A stretch of DNA of 64,000 nucleotides from Pimelobacter simplex (GTDB lineage Bacteria > Actinomycetota > Actinomycetes > Propionibacteriales > Nocardioidaceae): positions 3,348,001-3,412,000 of the forward strand of contig NZ_CP096276.1 in the NCBI RefSeq assembly GCF_024662235.1, in the 5' to 3' direction. Every line of letters begins with the position of its first letter. Position 1 is the first letter of the stretch. Shown piece by piece: positions 27,722-36,620 of the stretch. The notes below the pieces were generated by a model. That model was given only the letters and a program-made list of their open reading frames with translations. It was not told where the DNA came from and made no database searches. The position numbers and the translations under genes are program-made.

Positions 27722-28696
27722 TCAGAACCCGATCGCCACCTTGCCGGCGCCCCGCGACGGGTCGCCGGCGAGGGCGAACGCCTCGGCCACGTCCTCGATC
27801 CCGAAGGTGTGCGTGATCATCGTCGGGGCGTCGGTGCCGGCCGCGGCGACGATGTCGACGGCATCGGCGAACGACGTGAGCCCGTCCTCGAGCTGGGCGT
27901 TCCAGGTCATGTCGATGGTGGCGCGCTTGCGGAACACCGTCTTCATGGGCCAGCTCTCGAGCTCGTCGTCGGCGTAGAGCCCGAACAGCCCGATCCGGCC
28001 CTCGTCGCGGACCATCCGCATCACCTGGTGCCGGGTCGCGTCGGTGCCGGCTGCCTCGATCGCGAGCTCGACGCCGGCGCCGCCGGTGAGCTCGTCGACC
28101 ACCGCGACGACGTCCTCGCCGGGCGCGTGCACCACCGCCGTCGCGCCGTACGACGTCGCGGTGGCCAGGCGCGCCGCGGACAGGTCGCTCACGATGATCT
28201 GTGCGAACCCCGCGCGCCGCAGCAGCTGCACGAACGCCAGCCCCGCGGGCCCGGTCCCGACCACGGCGGCCGCGCGCGGCTCGGCGGTCGCCGGCAGCCG
28301 CACCGCGGGCCAGAAGCGCTTCATCGCGAAGATCGCCGTGCCGAGCTGCTGGGCCAGCACGAGCCGCTCGGCCGGCAGGTCCGCGGGCAGCGGGACGACG
28401 GCCGAGGGCGGCAGCACCTGGAGGTCGGCGAAGCACGCCGAGACCGCGGCGGGCGGTGTGCAGAGCACGCGCGTGCCCACCGCCAGCGCGGGCGTGCGGC
28501 TCTCGACCACGACGCCGACGGCCTCGTGGCCGGGGTTGCCGGGGATGCCGTTGCCACCCTCGGCGGCCAGGTGCAGGTCGGAGCCGCAGATCGCGGCCAC
28601 CTCGGTACGGATGAGCACCTCGCCCGGCCCCGGCACCGGGGCGGGAACCTCCACGACCTCCAGCCGACCGGGCCCGGTGACGAGCGCAGCCCTCAC
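27722..28696 (-). CDS. Zinc-type medium-chain alcohol dehydrogenase, short form
   Basis: A 324-residue MDR-superfamily dehydrogenase. Catalytic zinc ligands are suggested by ICGSDLH and GNPGHEAVG near the N-terminus; the four structural-zinc cysteines of classical ADHs are absent, and the sequence runs straight from VLCTPPAAVSA to the nucleotide-binding half. The cofactor-binding turn appears as VVGTGPAGLAF rather than a perfect GxGxxG. GTG start overlaps the ligase stop (GTGA). Last gene of a three-gene operon. Substrate unknown. Confidence 0.85.
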   Translation of the reverse strand: MRAALVTGPGRLEVVEVPAPVPGPGEVLIRTEVAAICGSDLHLAAEGGNGIPGNPGHEAVGVVVESRTPALAVGTRVLCTPPAAVSACFADLQVLPPSAVVPLPADLPAERLVLAQQLGTAIFAMKRFWPAVRLPATAEPRAAAVVGTGPAGLAFVQLLRRAGFAQIIVSDLSAARLATATSYGATAVVHAPGEDVVAVVDELTGGAGVELAIEAAGTDATRHQVMRMVRDEGRIGLFGLYADDELESWPMKTVFRKRATIDMTWNAQLEDGLTSFADAVDIVAAAGTDAPTMITHTFGIEDVAEAFALAGDPSRGAGKVAIGF

Positions 28697-30198
28697 CGGT
28701 GCGTCCCGATCTGGGCGGCGAGCACCCGGCGCTGGACCTGGCCGGTGGCCAGCGTCCGCGGGATCGCGTCGACGCCGACGACCATCCGCGGGTGCTTGTG
28801 CCGGGCCAGGCGTCCGTCGAGGAGCTGCCGGACGGCGTCCACGTCGGGCATCGGTACGGCGGCCGACGAGCGCACCGCCAGGCAGACGATCTCGCCCCAC
28901 CGCTCGTCCGGCACACCGACGACCGCGAAGTCCTCGGCCCCCGGCAGGCCCCGCAGCGCGGCCTCGACCTCGGTCGGCCACACGGTCTCGCCGCCGCTGC
29001 GGATCAGCTCGCTGACCCGGCCGGTGATGTACAGGTAGCCGTCCTCGTCGAGGTGCCCGACGTCGCCCGAGCGGTAGGCGCCGTCGCGCAGCGCGGCGGC
29101 GGTCTCCTCGGGCCGGTCGAGGTAGCCGTTCATCAGCGTCGGCGAGGCCACGCAGATCTCGTCCTCGTCGCCGATCCACAGCAGGGACGGCGGTGTCGCG
29201 AGCCCGACGCTGCCGGAGCGGGTGCCGAGGTGGGCGTGCGCGTCGTGCAGGCGCGCCATCGAGCCGGCCTCCGTCGTCCCGTAGAGGACGGTCGTCGTCG
29301 CCTGCGGCACGCGGGTCTTGATCCGCTCCAGCAGCGTCTCGGAGATCCGCGAGGTGCCGGTGTCGGCGTGGTGCAGCGAGCTGAGGTCGGCGGCGACGTC
29401 CGTCGCGTCGAGCACCCGCTCCCACACGGCCGGGATCGCGTAGAACGCCGACGCCCGCCACCGCTCCACGGCGCTCAGCAGCTCGGCGGGGTCGGCGCGG
29501 TGCACGAGGTGGATCGCCCGGCCGTTCTGCCAGGCCTCCATCACGTAGTGCCAACCGCCGTAGTGGAACAGCGGGAACGCCGTGACCAGGCCGTTGCGCC
29601 CGCGCATCGCCTGGCCGAAGGTGCCGCCACCCGCGGCCGAGCGCAGCCAGCTCGCCCGGTGGCTGACGAGCGCGCCCTTGGGCCGGCCGGTGCTGCCGCT
29701 GGTCAGGTAGAGGATGTGCGGCGCGCGGTCGTCGATCGCCGTACCGAGGGGGTCTCCGGAGAGCCGGGCGCACAGCGCGTCCAGGTCCGCGCCCGGGACC
29801 AGACCGTCGGCGTCGAAGACGGCGAGCGGCAGCTCGCGCTGACGGGCCAGGTGCTCGGCCTCGTCGAGGTGGTCGAGGTCGGTGACGAGCAGCCGGGGCG
29901 CGACGTAGTCGAGGACGCCGGCCAGCTCGGCCGCCGGCAGCGCGGGGTTGAGCGGCGCGAAGATCGCACCGAGGCGTCCGGCGCCGAGGAAGCCGTCGAG
30001 CGCGCGCAGCGACGGCGAGCCCCACCAGGCGACGGTGTCGCCGGCGCCGATGCCGAGCGCCGCGAAGGCGCGGGCCGTGCGGTTGCCGGCCTGGTCGAGC
30101 TCGCCGAAGCGCACCTGCTGCGCGCCGAGGGTGGCGGCGAGGGCGTCGGGACGGACCCGGCCGAGGCCGGCGACGGTGGTTCCGAGGTCGAGACTCAC
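28693..30198 (-). CDS. AMP-forming acyl/aryl-CoA ligase
   Basis: A 501-residue class I adenylate-forming enzyme: P-loop ILYLTSGSTGRPKGALVSH, adenine motif VLYGTTEAGSM, YRSGDVGHLDEDGY and hinge ITGRVSELIRSGGETVWP, with the catalytic Lys region at the C-terminus (IPRTLATGQVQRR; the conserved Lys position appears to be Gln). If that reading is right, adenylation chemistry could be impaired or the alignment shifted by a residue. It is shorter than the mce-linked ligase and resembles medium-chain, aryl or cyclic-acid ligases. GTG start overlaps the upstream dehydrogenase stop. Confidence 0.85.
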   Translation of the reverse strand: MSLDLGTTVAGLGRVRPDALAATLGAQQVRFGELDQAGNRTARAFAALGIGAGDTVAWWGSPSLRALDGFLGAGRLGAIFAPLNPALPAAELAGVLDYVAPRLLVTDLDHLDEAEHLARQRELPLAVFDADGLVPGADLDALCARLSGDPLGTAIDDRAPHILYLTSGSTGRPKGALVSHRASWLRSAAGGGTFGQAMRGRNGLVTAFPLFHYGGWHYVMEAWQNGRAIHLVHRADPAELLSAVERWRASAFYAIPAVWERVLDATDVAADLSSLHHADTGTSRISETLLERIKTRVPQATTTVLYGTTEAGSMARLHDAHAHLGTRSGSVGLATPPSLLWIGDEDEICVASPTLMNGYLDRPEETAAALRDGAYRSGDVGHLDEDGYLYITGRVSELIRSGGETVWPTEVEAALRGLPGAEDFAVVGVPDERWGEIVCLAVRSSAAVPMPDVDAVRQLLDGRLARHKHPRMVVGVDAIPRTLATGQVQRRVLAAQIGTHR

Positions 30199-31307
30199 GA
30201 CAGCTCCATCTGTGCGGGGTTGATCGCGCCGTACCGGCTCTTGTGCTGGGTGATGTCCATCGCCTCGTGGATCGCCCCCAGTCCCTGGACGGTATGCGTC
30301 AGCAGGGCGTCGGGGTCGACCAGGTTCCGCTGGACGAGTCCGAAGGAGTGCTCGAAGACGCTCGCCGCACTGGCGTAGTCGCCCGCGCCCGAGCGGGGGT
30401 GCACCAGCGTGACCGACTTGCTGCGCAGCAGGCCGGTGGGCAGGGGCGCGTGCGCGTCGAGCACCGAGACCATGGCGATCCGGCCGCCGCGGCGGACGGC
30501 CTGGGCGGCGAGCTCGATCGTGCTCAGCCCGGCGAGGCCGAGGTCGGCGCTGCCGCCCGCCGTCTCCACGACGACGTCGAAGCCGATCCCGTCGGTGAGC
30601 TCGAGCGCGGTGGCCAGCACGTCGGTCCCCGCGTCGATGAGCGCGTCGGCGCCGAAGCGGCGGCCGAGCTCGAGCTTGCGCGGGCTGCGCGTCGAGAGCG
30701 CGACCAGGCCGGCGTTGCCGTGCCGGGCGACCGCGACCCCGAGGAGTCCCATCACGCCGCCGCCGAGGACGAGCACCGACTCCCCCGGCCGTACGCCGAG
30801 CGCGGCGTGCGCGTGCACCGCGCCCGCCAGCGGCTGGATCGCGGCGGCCGCCGAGAGCGAGACCCCCTCGGGCACCGGCACCACCGCCGAGGACGGGACG
30901 ACGACCCGCTCGGCCAGCGCGCCCGGCCGGGTGAACCCGATGATGGCCGGCGCGACGCAGGCGCTCGCCCAGCCGCGGCGGCAGGCCGCGCAGGTCCGGC
31001 ACGGCAGCGTCTCGACCGCGGTCACCCGCTGCCCGACCCGCAGCCCACTCACGGCGGGGTCGACCGCCGTACCGAGGGCGAGGACCTCGCCGGCGAACTC
31101 GTGCCCGCCGAACTGCAGCGGCCCGTCCGCCAGGCGCCGCGCGAGCTGGTCGCCGAGCGCGACGTCCGCACCGGCCATGAGCATGCACTCGGTGACGCTC
31201 AGCTGCACCCGGCGCACGGCGATGACGACGTCCTGGGGGCCGCACGGGGGCTCGGGCACCTCGGCGACGTCCACGACGAAGCCGGGCTTCACGACGACTG
31301 CCTGCAA
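30195..31307 (-). CDS. Zinc-dependent medium-chain dehydrogenase
   Basis: A 370-residue MDR dehydrogenase with the structural-zinc loop CRTCAACRRGWASAC (four Cys), catalytic site residues TECMLMAG and FGGHEFAGEV, and nucleotide-binding VLVLGGGVMGLLGVAVA. The start is TTG at 31307, chosen because AAGGAG lies 7 nt upstream and the family begins at this point (AVVVKPGF); the extended frame to 31361 would run through the leader hairpin. First gene of the leftward operon. The substrate may be an alcohol or a hydroxyacyl compound in the same pathway as the ligase. Confidence 0.85.
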   Translation of the reverse strand: MQAVVVKPGFVVDVAEVPEPPCGPQDVVIAVRRVQLSVTECMLMAGADVALGDQLARRLADGPLQFGGHEFAGEVLALGTAVDPAVSGLRVGQRVTAVETLPCRTCAACRRGWASACVAPAIIGFTRPGALAERVVVPSSAVVPVPEGVSLSAAAAIQPLAGAVHAHAALGVRPGESVLVLGGGVMGLLGVAVARHGNAGLVALSTRSPRKLELGRRFGADALIDAGTDVLATALELTDGIGFDVVVETAGGSADLGLAGLSTIELAAQAVRRGGRIAMVSVLDAHAPLPTGLLRSKSVTLVHPRSGAGDYASAASVFEHSFGLVQRNLVDPDALLTHTVQGLGAIHEAMDITQHKSRYGAINPAQMELS

Positions 31308-31427
31308 GGGATCGCTCCTTCCTCCCGGGCACCGCCCGGGGGCTTGTGTAACCCAGGTCACGGTGATCTAATCACGCCCACTGCATTTTGAATACATTGT
31401 TCAAGATCTGAAATTCATGGAGGCACT
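31308..31427. promoter_or_regulatory. Divergent regulatory region of the catabolic locus
   Basis: An AT-enriched gap between the leftward dehydrogenase operon and the rightward ABC importer. It holds a perfect hairpin CCCGGGC-ACC-GCCCGGG (31324-31340), inside the leftward leader just before its AAGGAG; a palindrome GTGAT-CTA-ATCAC (31363-31375); and TTGAATACATTGTTCAA (31388-31404), a second imperfect palindrome with perfect 5-nt arms. The latter overlaps CTGCATTTTGAAT (31381), which resembles the sequence upstream of the oxidoreductase operon. GGAGG lies 4 nt before the livK GTG. Confidence 0.6.
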
Positions 31428-32621
31428 GTGACCCGATTCAGGGCGACGATCGCCGGACTGCTGACGCTCACCGTCGGCACGGCGCTCACCGGATGCGGCT
31501 CCTCGGGCGACGACGACAGCGGCGACACGGTGGTGGTGATCGGGCTGGTCTGCGACACCACCGGTCCGGGCGCCGGCTACGCGACCCCCGCGTGCACGGC
31601 GACGAAGGAGACCATCGACCAGGTCAACGCCGACGGCGGGATCGACGGCAAGAAGGTCAAGGTCGTGCAGGGCAACGACGAGAGCGACCCGACCAAGACC
31701 CCCACGGTCATCCAGAAGCTCGTCAGCCAGGGTGCCGACGCGCTGCTCATGCTCACCAGCAGCGCCGGCGTGCTCCAGGCCAAGTCGCTCATCGAGCGGA
31801 CCAAGATCCCGGTGTTCATGCCGGTCGCGGCCAACCCGCAGGTCACCGAGCCGCCGGGCAACACCTACCTCTACCAGCTCGGTACGCCGACCTCGGACTG
31901 GGCGACGGTCTACTGCGCCGCGTTCGACTCGCTCGGCGCCAAGAAGGTCGCCTTCCTCCAGGACAGCTCGCCCTCGCAGGTGCAGTTCAACAAGGGCCTC
32001 ATCGACAGCCTCGACTGCGTCGACCTCGACGTCGTCAACGGCGCGATCGACGCCACCGACCTCAGTGCCGAGGTCGCCAAGATCAAGAACGCCGGCCCGG
32101 ACGCCGTCCTGGTCGCGACCCAGAACGCCAACTTCGACGTCCTCGCCCAGAACACGCTGCACCAGCAGCTGCCCGGCGTCCCGCGGTTCACCGAGCTGCT
32201 GCTGAGCTCGCTGCCCTCGGCCTGGAAGCAGGCCCAGCCCGGTGCCCTGGAGGGACTGGTCGGCCTGGCCGGCACCACCGACACCAACACCAAGACCGTC
32301 GAGGTCGCGAAGTTCTTCGCCGAGACCGAGGGCGCGGACTTCCAGGTCAACAACTTCTGGACCCAGTCCTACGACGCCGTGCAGATCCTCAAGCACGCGA
32401 TCGAGGAGTCCGGCACCACCGACGGCGAGAAGCTCAACGACGCCATCCAGAAGGTCAGCGCGTTCGAGGCGAGCTCGGGCTACCCGGGCTTCACGCTGTC
32501 GTTCGGACCGGACAAGCACCTCGGCGCCGACGGCATCTGCGGCCTGGTCCTCGTCGAGTGGGACAAGGACAACACGGTCTCCGGCCCCTGGTCGGGCTAC
32601 GAGCCGGACTGCGCGGCATGA
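31428..32621 (+). CDS. livK: Branched-chain-amino-acid-type ABC transporter, substrate-binding lipoprotein
   Basis: A 397-residue periplasmic-binding-type lipoprotein (LivK/LivJ, Peripla_BP_6 class). Lipobox LTGC with Cys about residue 23; then two Rossmann-like lobes with GLVCDTTGPGAGYATPAC, VQGNDESDPTKTPTV and LTSSAGVLQAKSLIE. Members bind branched-chain amino acids, amides, urea or aromatic acids; the ligand is not deducible. GTG start with GGAGG upstream. The complete five-gene transporter follows with 4-nt overlaps. Neighbouring catabolic genes suggest an acid or amino-acid-like carbon source. Confidence 0.9.
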   Translation: MTRFRATIAGLLTLTVGTALTGCGSSGDDDSGDTVVVIGLVCDTTGPGAGYATPACTATKETIDQVNADGGIDGKKVKVVQGNDESDPTKTPTVIQKLVSQGADALLMLTSSAGVLQAKSLIERTKIPVFMPVAANPQVTEPPGNTYLYQLGTPTSDWATVYCAAFDSLGAKKVAFLQDSSPSQVQFNKGLIDSLDCVDLDVVNGAIDATDLSAEVAKIKNAGPDAVLVATQNANFDVLAQNTLHQQLPGVPRFTELLLSSLPSAWKQAQPGALEGLVGLAGTTDTNTKTVEVAKFFAETEGADFQVNNFWTQSYDAVQILKHAIEESGTTDGEKLNDAIQKVSAFEASSGYPGFTLSFGPDKHLGADGICGLVLVEWDKDNTVSGPWSGYEPDCAA

Positions 32622-33490
32622 CCAACCCGCAGCTGTGGATCGCCGTGGTCGAGAACGGGTGCTTCTTCGCCCTTCTCGGCCTGGCGTTCTACTTCAACCT
32701 GACCGGTGCCGGGTTCTTCAACTTCGGCATCGGCGCGATCGCCATGGCCGCCGCCTTCACCGGCAGCTGGCTGGTCACCGAGCACGGCCTGAGCCGGCCC
32801 CTGGCCGGCGTGGTCGGGGTGCTCGGCGCGATCGCGATCGCGGTGGTCATGGAGCTGGCGGTGGTCCGCCCGGTGCAGGCCCGCGGCGAGGGCGAGCTGT
32901 CCGCCCTCGTCGCGGTCGGCGCCAGCCTGTTCGCGATCATCCAGCTCGCCGGGCTCTTCCTGGGCCACGAGGCGCGGCCGGGCCAGCCGTTCTGGTCGAC
33001 CGCGCCGTTCAGCGTCGGCTCGGCGCGGGTCGGCTCGACCGTCGTACCGATCGTGGTGATCACGGCCGCGCTCTTCACGCTGTCCTACCTCGCGCTCCAG
33101 CGCACCCGGCTCGGCCGGCTGACCCGGGCGATCGGCAACGACACCGATGCCGCCCGGGTGCTCGGGCTGCCGATCAACACCGCCCGGCTGCTGTCGTTCG
33201 CGGCCGCCGGCCTGATCGCGGCTCTCGCCGGGATCACGTTCGCCGGGCGCAGCGGCGTCAGCCCCGACAACGCCCTGCACTGGACGATCACCGGCTTCTT
33301 GGCGCTGGTCATCGGCGGCACCGGCACCGTCTGGGCGCCGCTGCTCGGCGGTGCGCTGCTCGCCCTGGCCAACGTCTTCATCCCCTTCTACTTCGGAGGT
33401 GACGTGCTCGCCTACGGCCTCGTCGTCGTCGCCATGCTCTTCTTCGCCTTCCGCCCCGAAGGTGTCTTCGCCCCGCGGGTGCGCGTGTGA
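32618..33490 (+). CDS. livH: Branched-chain-amino-acid-type ABC transporter permease LivH
   Basis: A 290-residue permease with eight hydrophobic segments and the LivH cytoplasmic motif LTRAIGNDTDAARVLGLPI followed by GLIAALAGITFAGRSGV. ATGA overlap with livK. Forms the membrane channel with LivM. Confidence 0.92.
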   Translation: MTNPQLWIAVVENGCFFALLGLAFYFNLTGAGFFNFGIGAIAMAAAFTGSWLVTEHGLSRPLAGVVGVLGAIAIAVVMELAVVRPVQARGEGELSALVAVGASLFAIIQLAGLFLGHEARPGQPFWSTAPFSVGSARVGSTVVPIVVITAALFTLSYLALQRTRLGRLTRAIGNDTDAARVLGLPINTARLLSFAAAGLIAALAGITFAGRSGVSPDNALHWTITGFLALVIGGTGTVWAPLLGGALLALANVFIPFYFGGDVLAYGLVVVAMLFFAFRPEGVFAPRVRV

Positions 33491-34452
33491 GCGCCCGGGT
33501 GCAGAACGCCGCCGGCGTGCTCGGCCTCGTGCTCCTGGTGGTGTGGGCCGGCGACGACCTCTACCGCAGCAGCCTGCTCGTCACGATGCTGACCTACGCG
33601 CTCGTCGCGCTCGGCATGTACGTGCCGTTCGTGCTGGCCGGCTCGCTCTCGCTGTCCTACAGCGCCTACGCCGCCACCGGCGCCTACGCCGTCGCCATCG
33701 GTACGTCGCACGCCGGCTGGCCGCTGTGGCTCGGCATGCTCGTGGCACCCCCGGTCGCCGCGATCATCGCCGTCGTCCTCGGTGCGGCGACGATGCGGCT
33801 GTCCGGCTTCTACCTGGGCGCGGTGACGCTGCTCTTCGCGGAGGCCTTCATCCAGCTGCTCGGCAACCTCGGCATCACCGGCGGGCCCAGCGGCATCATC
33901 GGCCTCCCCCTGCTGACCTTCGGCGGCTGGGAGCCCACCCCGCAGCAGACCGTGCTCCTCGCGGTCGCGCTGACCGCCGTGCTCGCGCTCGCCCTCGACC
34001 GGCTGCGCCGCAGCCCGTGGGGCGTGGTCATCCGGGCCTCGCGGGAGGTGCCGATCGCGGTCGACACCGCCGGTGTCTCGGTCTCGCTGCTCAACCTCGT
34101 GGCGCTCGGCGCCGGCGCGGCGATCGCCTCGCTGGGCGGCGCGCTCTTCACGACGTACGTCGGCGCGGTCAACCCCGAGACCTTCAGCGTCAACGTGATC
34201 TTCCTGGCCGTCTTCATGCCGCTCATCGGCGGCATCGGCAGCCCGTGGGGCGCGGTGCTCGGCGCGGCGATCGTCGTCCACCTCACGCTCAACGTCGACT
34301 CGCTGGCCTCCAGCGGGACCCTCCTGGTCTCGCTGAGCGTGCTCGTCATCCTCGTCCTCTTCCCGCGCGGCGTGCTCGGCTTCGCCGGCACCGCGAGCCG
34401 CGGCGGGACCTCCCTCCTCACCACCCTCACCAAGCGAGGTGTCCGCACATGA
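33487..34452 (+). CDS. livM: Branched-chain-amino-acid-type ABC transporter permease LivM
   Basis: A 321-residue permease with the LivM features MYVPFVLAGSLSLSYSAYA near the N-terminus, GFYLGAVTLLFAEAFIQL, the cytoplasmic loop GVVIRASREVPIAVDTAGV and GGIGSPWGAVLGAAIV. GTG start overlapping livH. Confidence 0.92.
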   Translation: MSARVQNAAGVLGLVLLVVWAGDDLYRSSLLVTMLTYALVALGMYVPFVLAGSLSLSYSAYAATGAYAVAIGTSHAGWPLWLGMLVAPPVAAIIAVVLGAATMRLSGFYLGAVTLLFAEAFIQLLGNLGITGGPSGIIGLPLLTFGGWEPTPQQTVLLAVALTAVLALALDRLRRSPWGVVIRASREVPIAVDTAGVSVSLLNLVALGAGAAIASLGGALFTTYVGAVNPETFSVNVIFLAVFMPLIGGIGSPWGAVLGAAIVVHLTLNVDSLASSGTLLVSLSVLVILVLFPRGVLGFAGTASRGGTSLLTTLTKRGVRT

Positions 34453-35237
34453 CCACCGCCGACCTGCTGCTCTCCGGCAGCGGCCTGCGCAAGAGCTACG
34501 GCGGCGTGCACGCCGTGAGCGACGTGTCGTTCACGCTCCACGCCGGCGAGGTGCTCGGCCTGATCGGGCCCAACGGAGCCGGCAAGACCACCCTGGTCGA
34601 CCTGGTCACCGGCGCCCAGGACGCCGATACCGGCGAGCTCCTCCTGACCGGGAGCCCGCTGCGCGGCGGCGCCGCCCACCGCGCCGCCCAGGGCCTGGCC
34701 CGCACCTTCCAGCACCCCCAGCTCGCGCTCGACCTCAGCGTCGCCGACAACCTGCTGCTCGGCGCCTACGCCGCCCGGCACCGCGGCCTCGGCCGGCTCC
34801 TGGCCGGACTGGTCCGCGGCATCCTGCGCCCGCACGCCCCCGCCGACCGGGCGCTGGCCGAGCGCCTCGGCGCCGAGGTCGGCCTGGCCGGCCTGGACCG
34901 GCACGCCCGCGACCTCACCCTCGGCGAGCAGCGCCTCGTCGAGGTCGGCCGGGCGCTCGGCGCCGAGCCCTGCGTGCTGCTCCTCGACGAGCCCTTCGCC
35001 GGCGCGGACGCCCACGGCGTCGCCGGCATCACCCGGGTGATCGAGGTGCTCCGCGGCGCCGGGCACGGCGTGATCCTGGTCGACCACAACGTCGACCTGG
35101 TGACCACGCTCGCCGACCGGGTGATGCTCATGGAGCGCGGCCGGGTCGCCTTCGAGGGCAGCCCCGCCGCCTGCCTGGCCAGCCCGGAGATGCAGCGCGT
35201 CTACTTCGGCACCGCCTCCGAGGAGGTCGCGTCGTGA
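34449..35237 (+). CDS. livG: Branched-chain-amino-acid-type ABC transporter ATPase LivG
   Basis: A 262-residue ATPase: Walker A GPNGAGKTTL, Q-loop RTFQHPQ, signature region LTLGEQRLVEVGRAL (LSGGQ variant usual for LivG), Walker B VLLLDEPFAG and H-loop VDHN. Energises the importer with LivF. ATGA overlap with livM. Confidence 0.93.
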   Translation: MTTADLLLSGSGLRKSYGGVHAVSDVSFTLHAGEVLGLIGPNGAGKTTLVDLVTGAQDADTGELLLTGSPLRGGAAHRAAQGLARTFQHPQLALDLSVADNLLLGAYAARHRGLGRLLAGLVRGILRPHAPADRALAERLGAEVGLAGLDRHARDLTLGEQRLVEVGRALGAEPCVLLLDEPFAGADAHGVAGITRVIEVLRGAGHGVILVDHNVDLVTTLADRVMLMERGRVAFEGSPAACLASPEMQRVYFGTASEEVAS

Positions 35238-35938
35238 CCGCGCTCGAGATCGCCGGCCTCTCCGTCCGGTACGGCGGCGCCCTCGCCGTCGACGACATCG
35301 CCCTCTCCGTCCCCGCCGGCCGGGTCACCGCGCTCGTCGGGCCCAACGGGGCCGGCAAGAGCAGCGCCGTGCTCGCCGCCTGCGGCACGGTCCGCTCGAC
35401 CGGGCGGGTGCGGCTCGACGGCGAGCGGGTCGACGGGTGGTCCCCCGGGCGGCGTACCCGGGGCGGGTTGGCGCTTGTCCCCCAGGGCCGCCAGCTCTTC
35501 TCCCGGCTCACCGTGCGCGAGAACCTGCTCATCGGCGCCGACCAGCTCCGCCTCCCGGCCCGCTCGGTCGCCGCCGCCGAGGAGCGCTTCCCGATCCTCG
35601 GCGAGCGCCGCGGCAGCCTGGCCGGGGTGCTCAGCGGCGGCGAGCAGCAGATGCTCGCCGTGGCCCGCGCCCTCATGGGCAGCCCCCGGGCACTGCTGCT
35701 CGACGAGCTCGTCACCGGTCTCGCGCCGCTCATCGTCCAGCAGCTCGCCACCACCGTGCGCACGCTCGCCGACGACGGGCTCGCGGTCCTCGTGGCCGCC
35801 CCCGACCTGGTCGGCCTGCGCGATGTCGTCGACCGCGGCTACGTGCTCGTCCGCGGCCGCGTCGTCGCCGAGGTCGAGGACGGTCACCGCCCGCTGCAGA
35901 CGGCGTACGAGCGCGCGCTCGGGCTGGCCGTCGGGTGA
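35234..35938 (+). CDS. livF: Branched-chain-amino-acid-type ABC transporter ATPase LivF
   Basis: A 234-residue ATPase: Walker A GPNGAGKSSA, Q-loop VPQGRQLF, intact signature LSGGEQQML. Walker B reads LLLDELVTGLAP where LLLDEPSLGLAP is usual, so Pro after the catalytic Glu is replaced; the switch-His region reads VLVAAPDLVGL with no clear His (family EQN). LivG retains canonical versions of both, so one of the two ATP sites may be degenerate. GTG start overlapping livG. Confidence 0.9.
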   Translation: MTALEIAGLSVRYGGALAVDDIALSVPAGRVTALVGPNGAGKSSAVLAACGTVRSTGRVRLDGERVDGWSPGRRTRGGLALVPQGRQLFSRLTVRENLLIGADQLRLPARSVAAAEERFPILGERRGSLAGVLSGGEQQMLAVARALMGSPRALLLDELVTGLAPLIVQQLATTVRTLADDGLAVLVAAPDLVGLRDVVDRGYVLVRGRVVAEVEDGHRPLQTAYERALGLAVG

Positions 35939-36002
35939 CCCGCGTCACGTTGCTGTCCATCCGTCTGCATATTAAATTCAAAGTAGGAGGTGAGGCACGA
36001 CC
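35939..36002 (+). promoter_or_regulatory. Promoter and leader of the oxidoreductase operon
   Basis: The 64-bp gap after livF is locally AT-rich (CTGCATATTAAATTCAAAG at 35965-35983) and carries AGGAGG and GAGG ahead of the ATG at 36003. ACCC-N2-GTCACG straddles the livF stop (35938-35949). The same order of elements, ACCC-N2-GTCACG then CTGCATnTTnAAT, occurs upstream of livK at 31351-31393, suggesting co-regulation. Confidence 0.55.
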
Positions 36003-36620
36003 ATGAGCCCCACGAGCACGAGCACCACCCGCGGCCGCGAGCACGCCCTGATGGTCTCGGGCATCGGCGGCCAGGGCATCCAGCTCCTGGCCAAGACGCT
36101 CGCCCAGGCGCTGACCGAGCAGGGCCGCTACGCCATGCTCGGCGCCGAGTACGGCGGCGAGATGCGCGGCGGCCCCACCCAGGCCACGGTCGTGGTCGGC
36201 GATGCTCCCCTGCGGGCGCTGCCGATCGTGCCCCGCGCCGACACCGCGATCCTCATGCACGACCGGTTCAGCGAGAACACTCTCGCCCGGCTCGCCCCCG
36301 GCGGGCTGAGCCTGGTGAACTCCTCGGTCGCCCCCGACGACTTCCTCGCCGACCGCGACCCCGTCGTCCGGGTCCCCGCGACCGCGCTGGCCCGCGAGGC
36401 CGGCGCCGCCCAGGCCGGCGGCTTCGTCATGCTCGGCGCCTACTGCGCGCTGACCGGCGTGGCCGGGCACGACGAGCTCGTCGCCACGATGACCGCCCTG
36501 CTGCCGCCGTACCGCCGCCAGCACGCCGAGGGCAACGCCCGCGCCCTCGAGGCCGGCGCGGCCCACGTCGCCGGCACCCCGATCCCCACGATCCCCACCG
36601 CCGCAGGAGCCCTCTCGTGA
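36003..36620 (+). CDS. 2-oxoacid:ferredoxin oxidoreductase, gamma subunit
   Basis: A 205-residue subunit of the PorC/VorC-type gamma family: GIGGQGIQLLAKTLAQAL at the N-terminus and GAEYGGEMRGGPTQATVVV, both hallmarks. It contributes to the CoA/TPP interface of enzymes that convert 2-oxoacids and CoA to acyl-CoA, CO2 and reduced ferredoxin. First gene of gamma-alpha-beta-gntR-ferredoxin-ferredoxin; GTG of the alpha subunit overlaps its stop. Confidence 0.9.
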   Translation: MSPTSTSTTRGREHALMVSGIGGQGIQLLAKTLAQALTEQGRYAMLGAEYGGEMRGGPTQATVVVGDAPLRALPIVPRADTAILMHDRFSENTLARLAPGGLSLVNSSVAPDDFLADRDPVVRVPATALAREAGAAQAGGFVMLGAYCALTGVAGHDELVATMTALLPPYRRQHAEGNARALEAGAAHVAGTPIPTIPTAAGALS

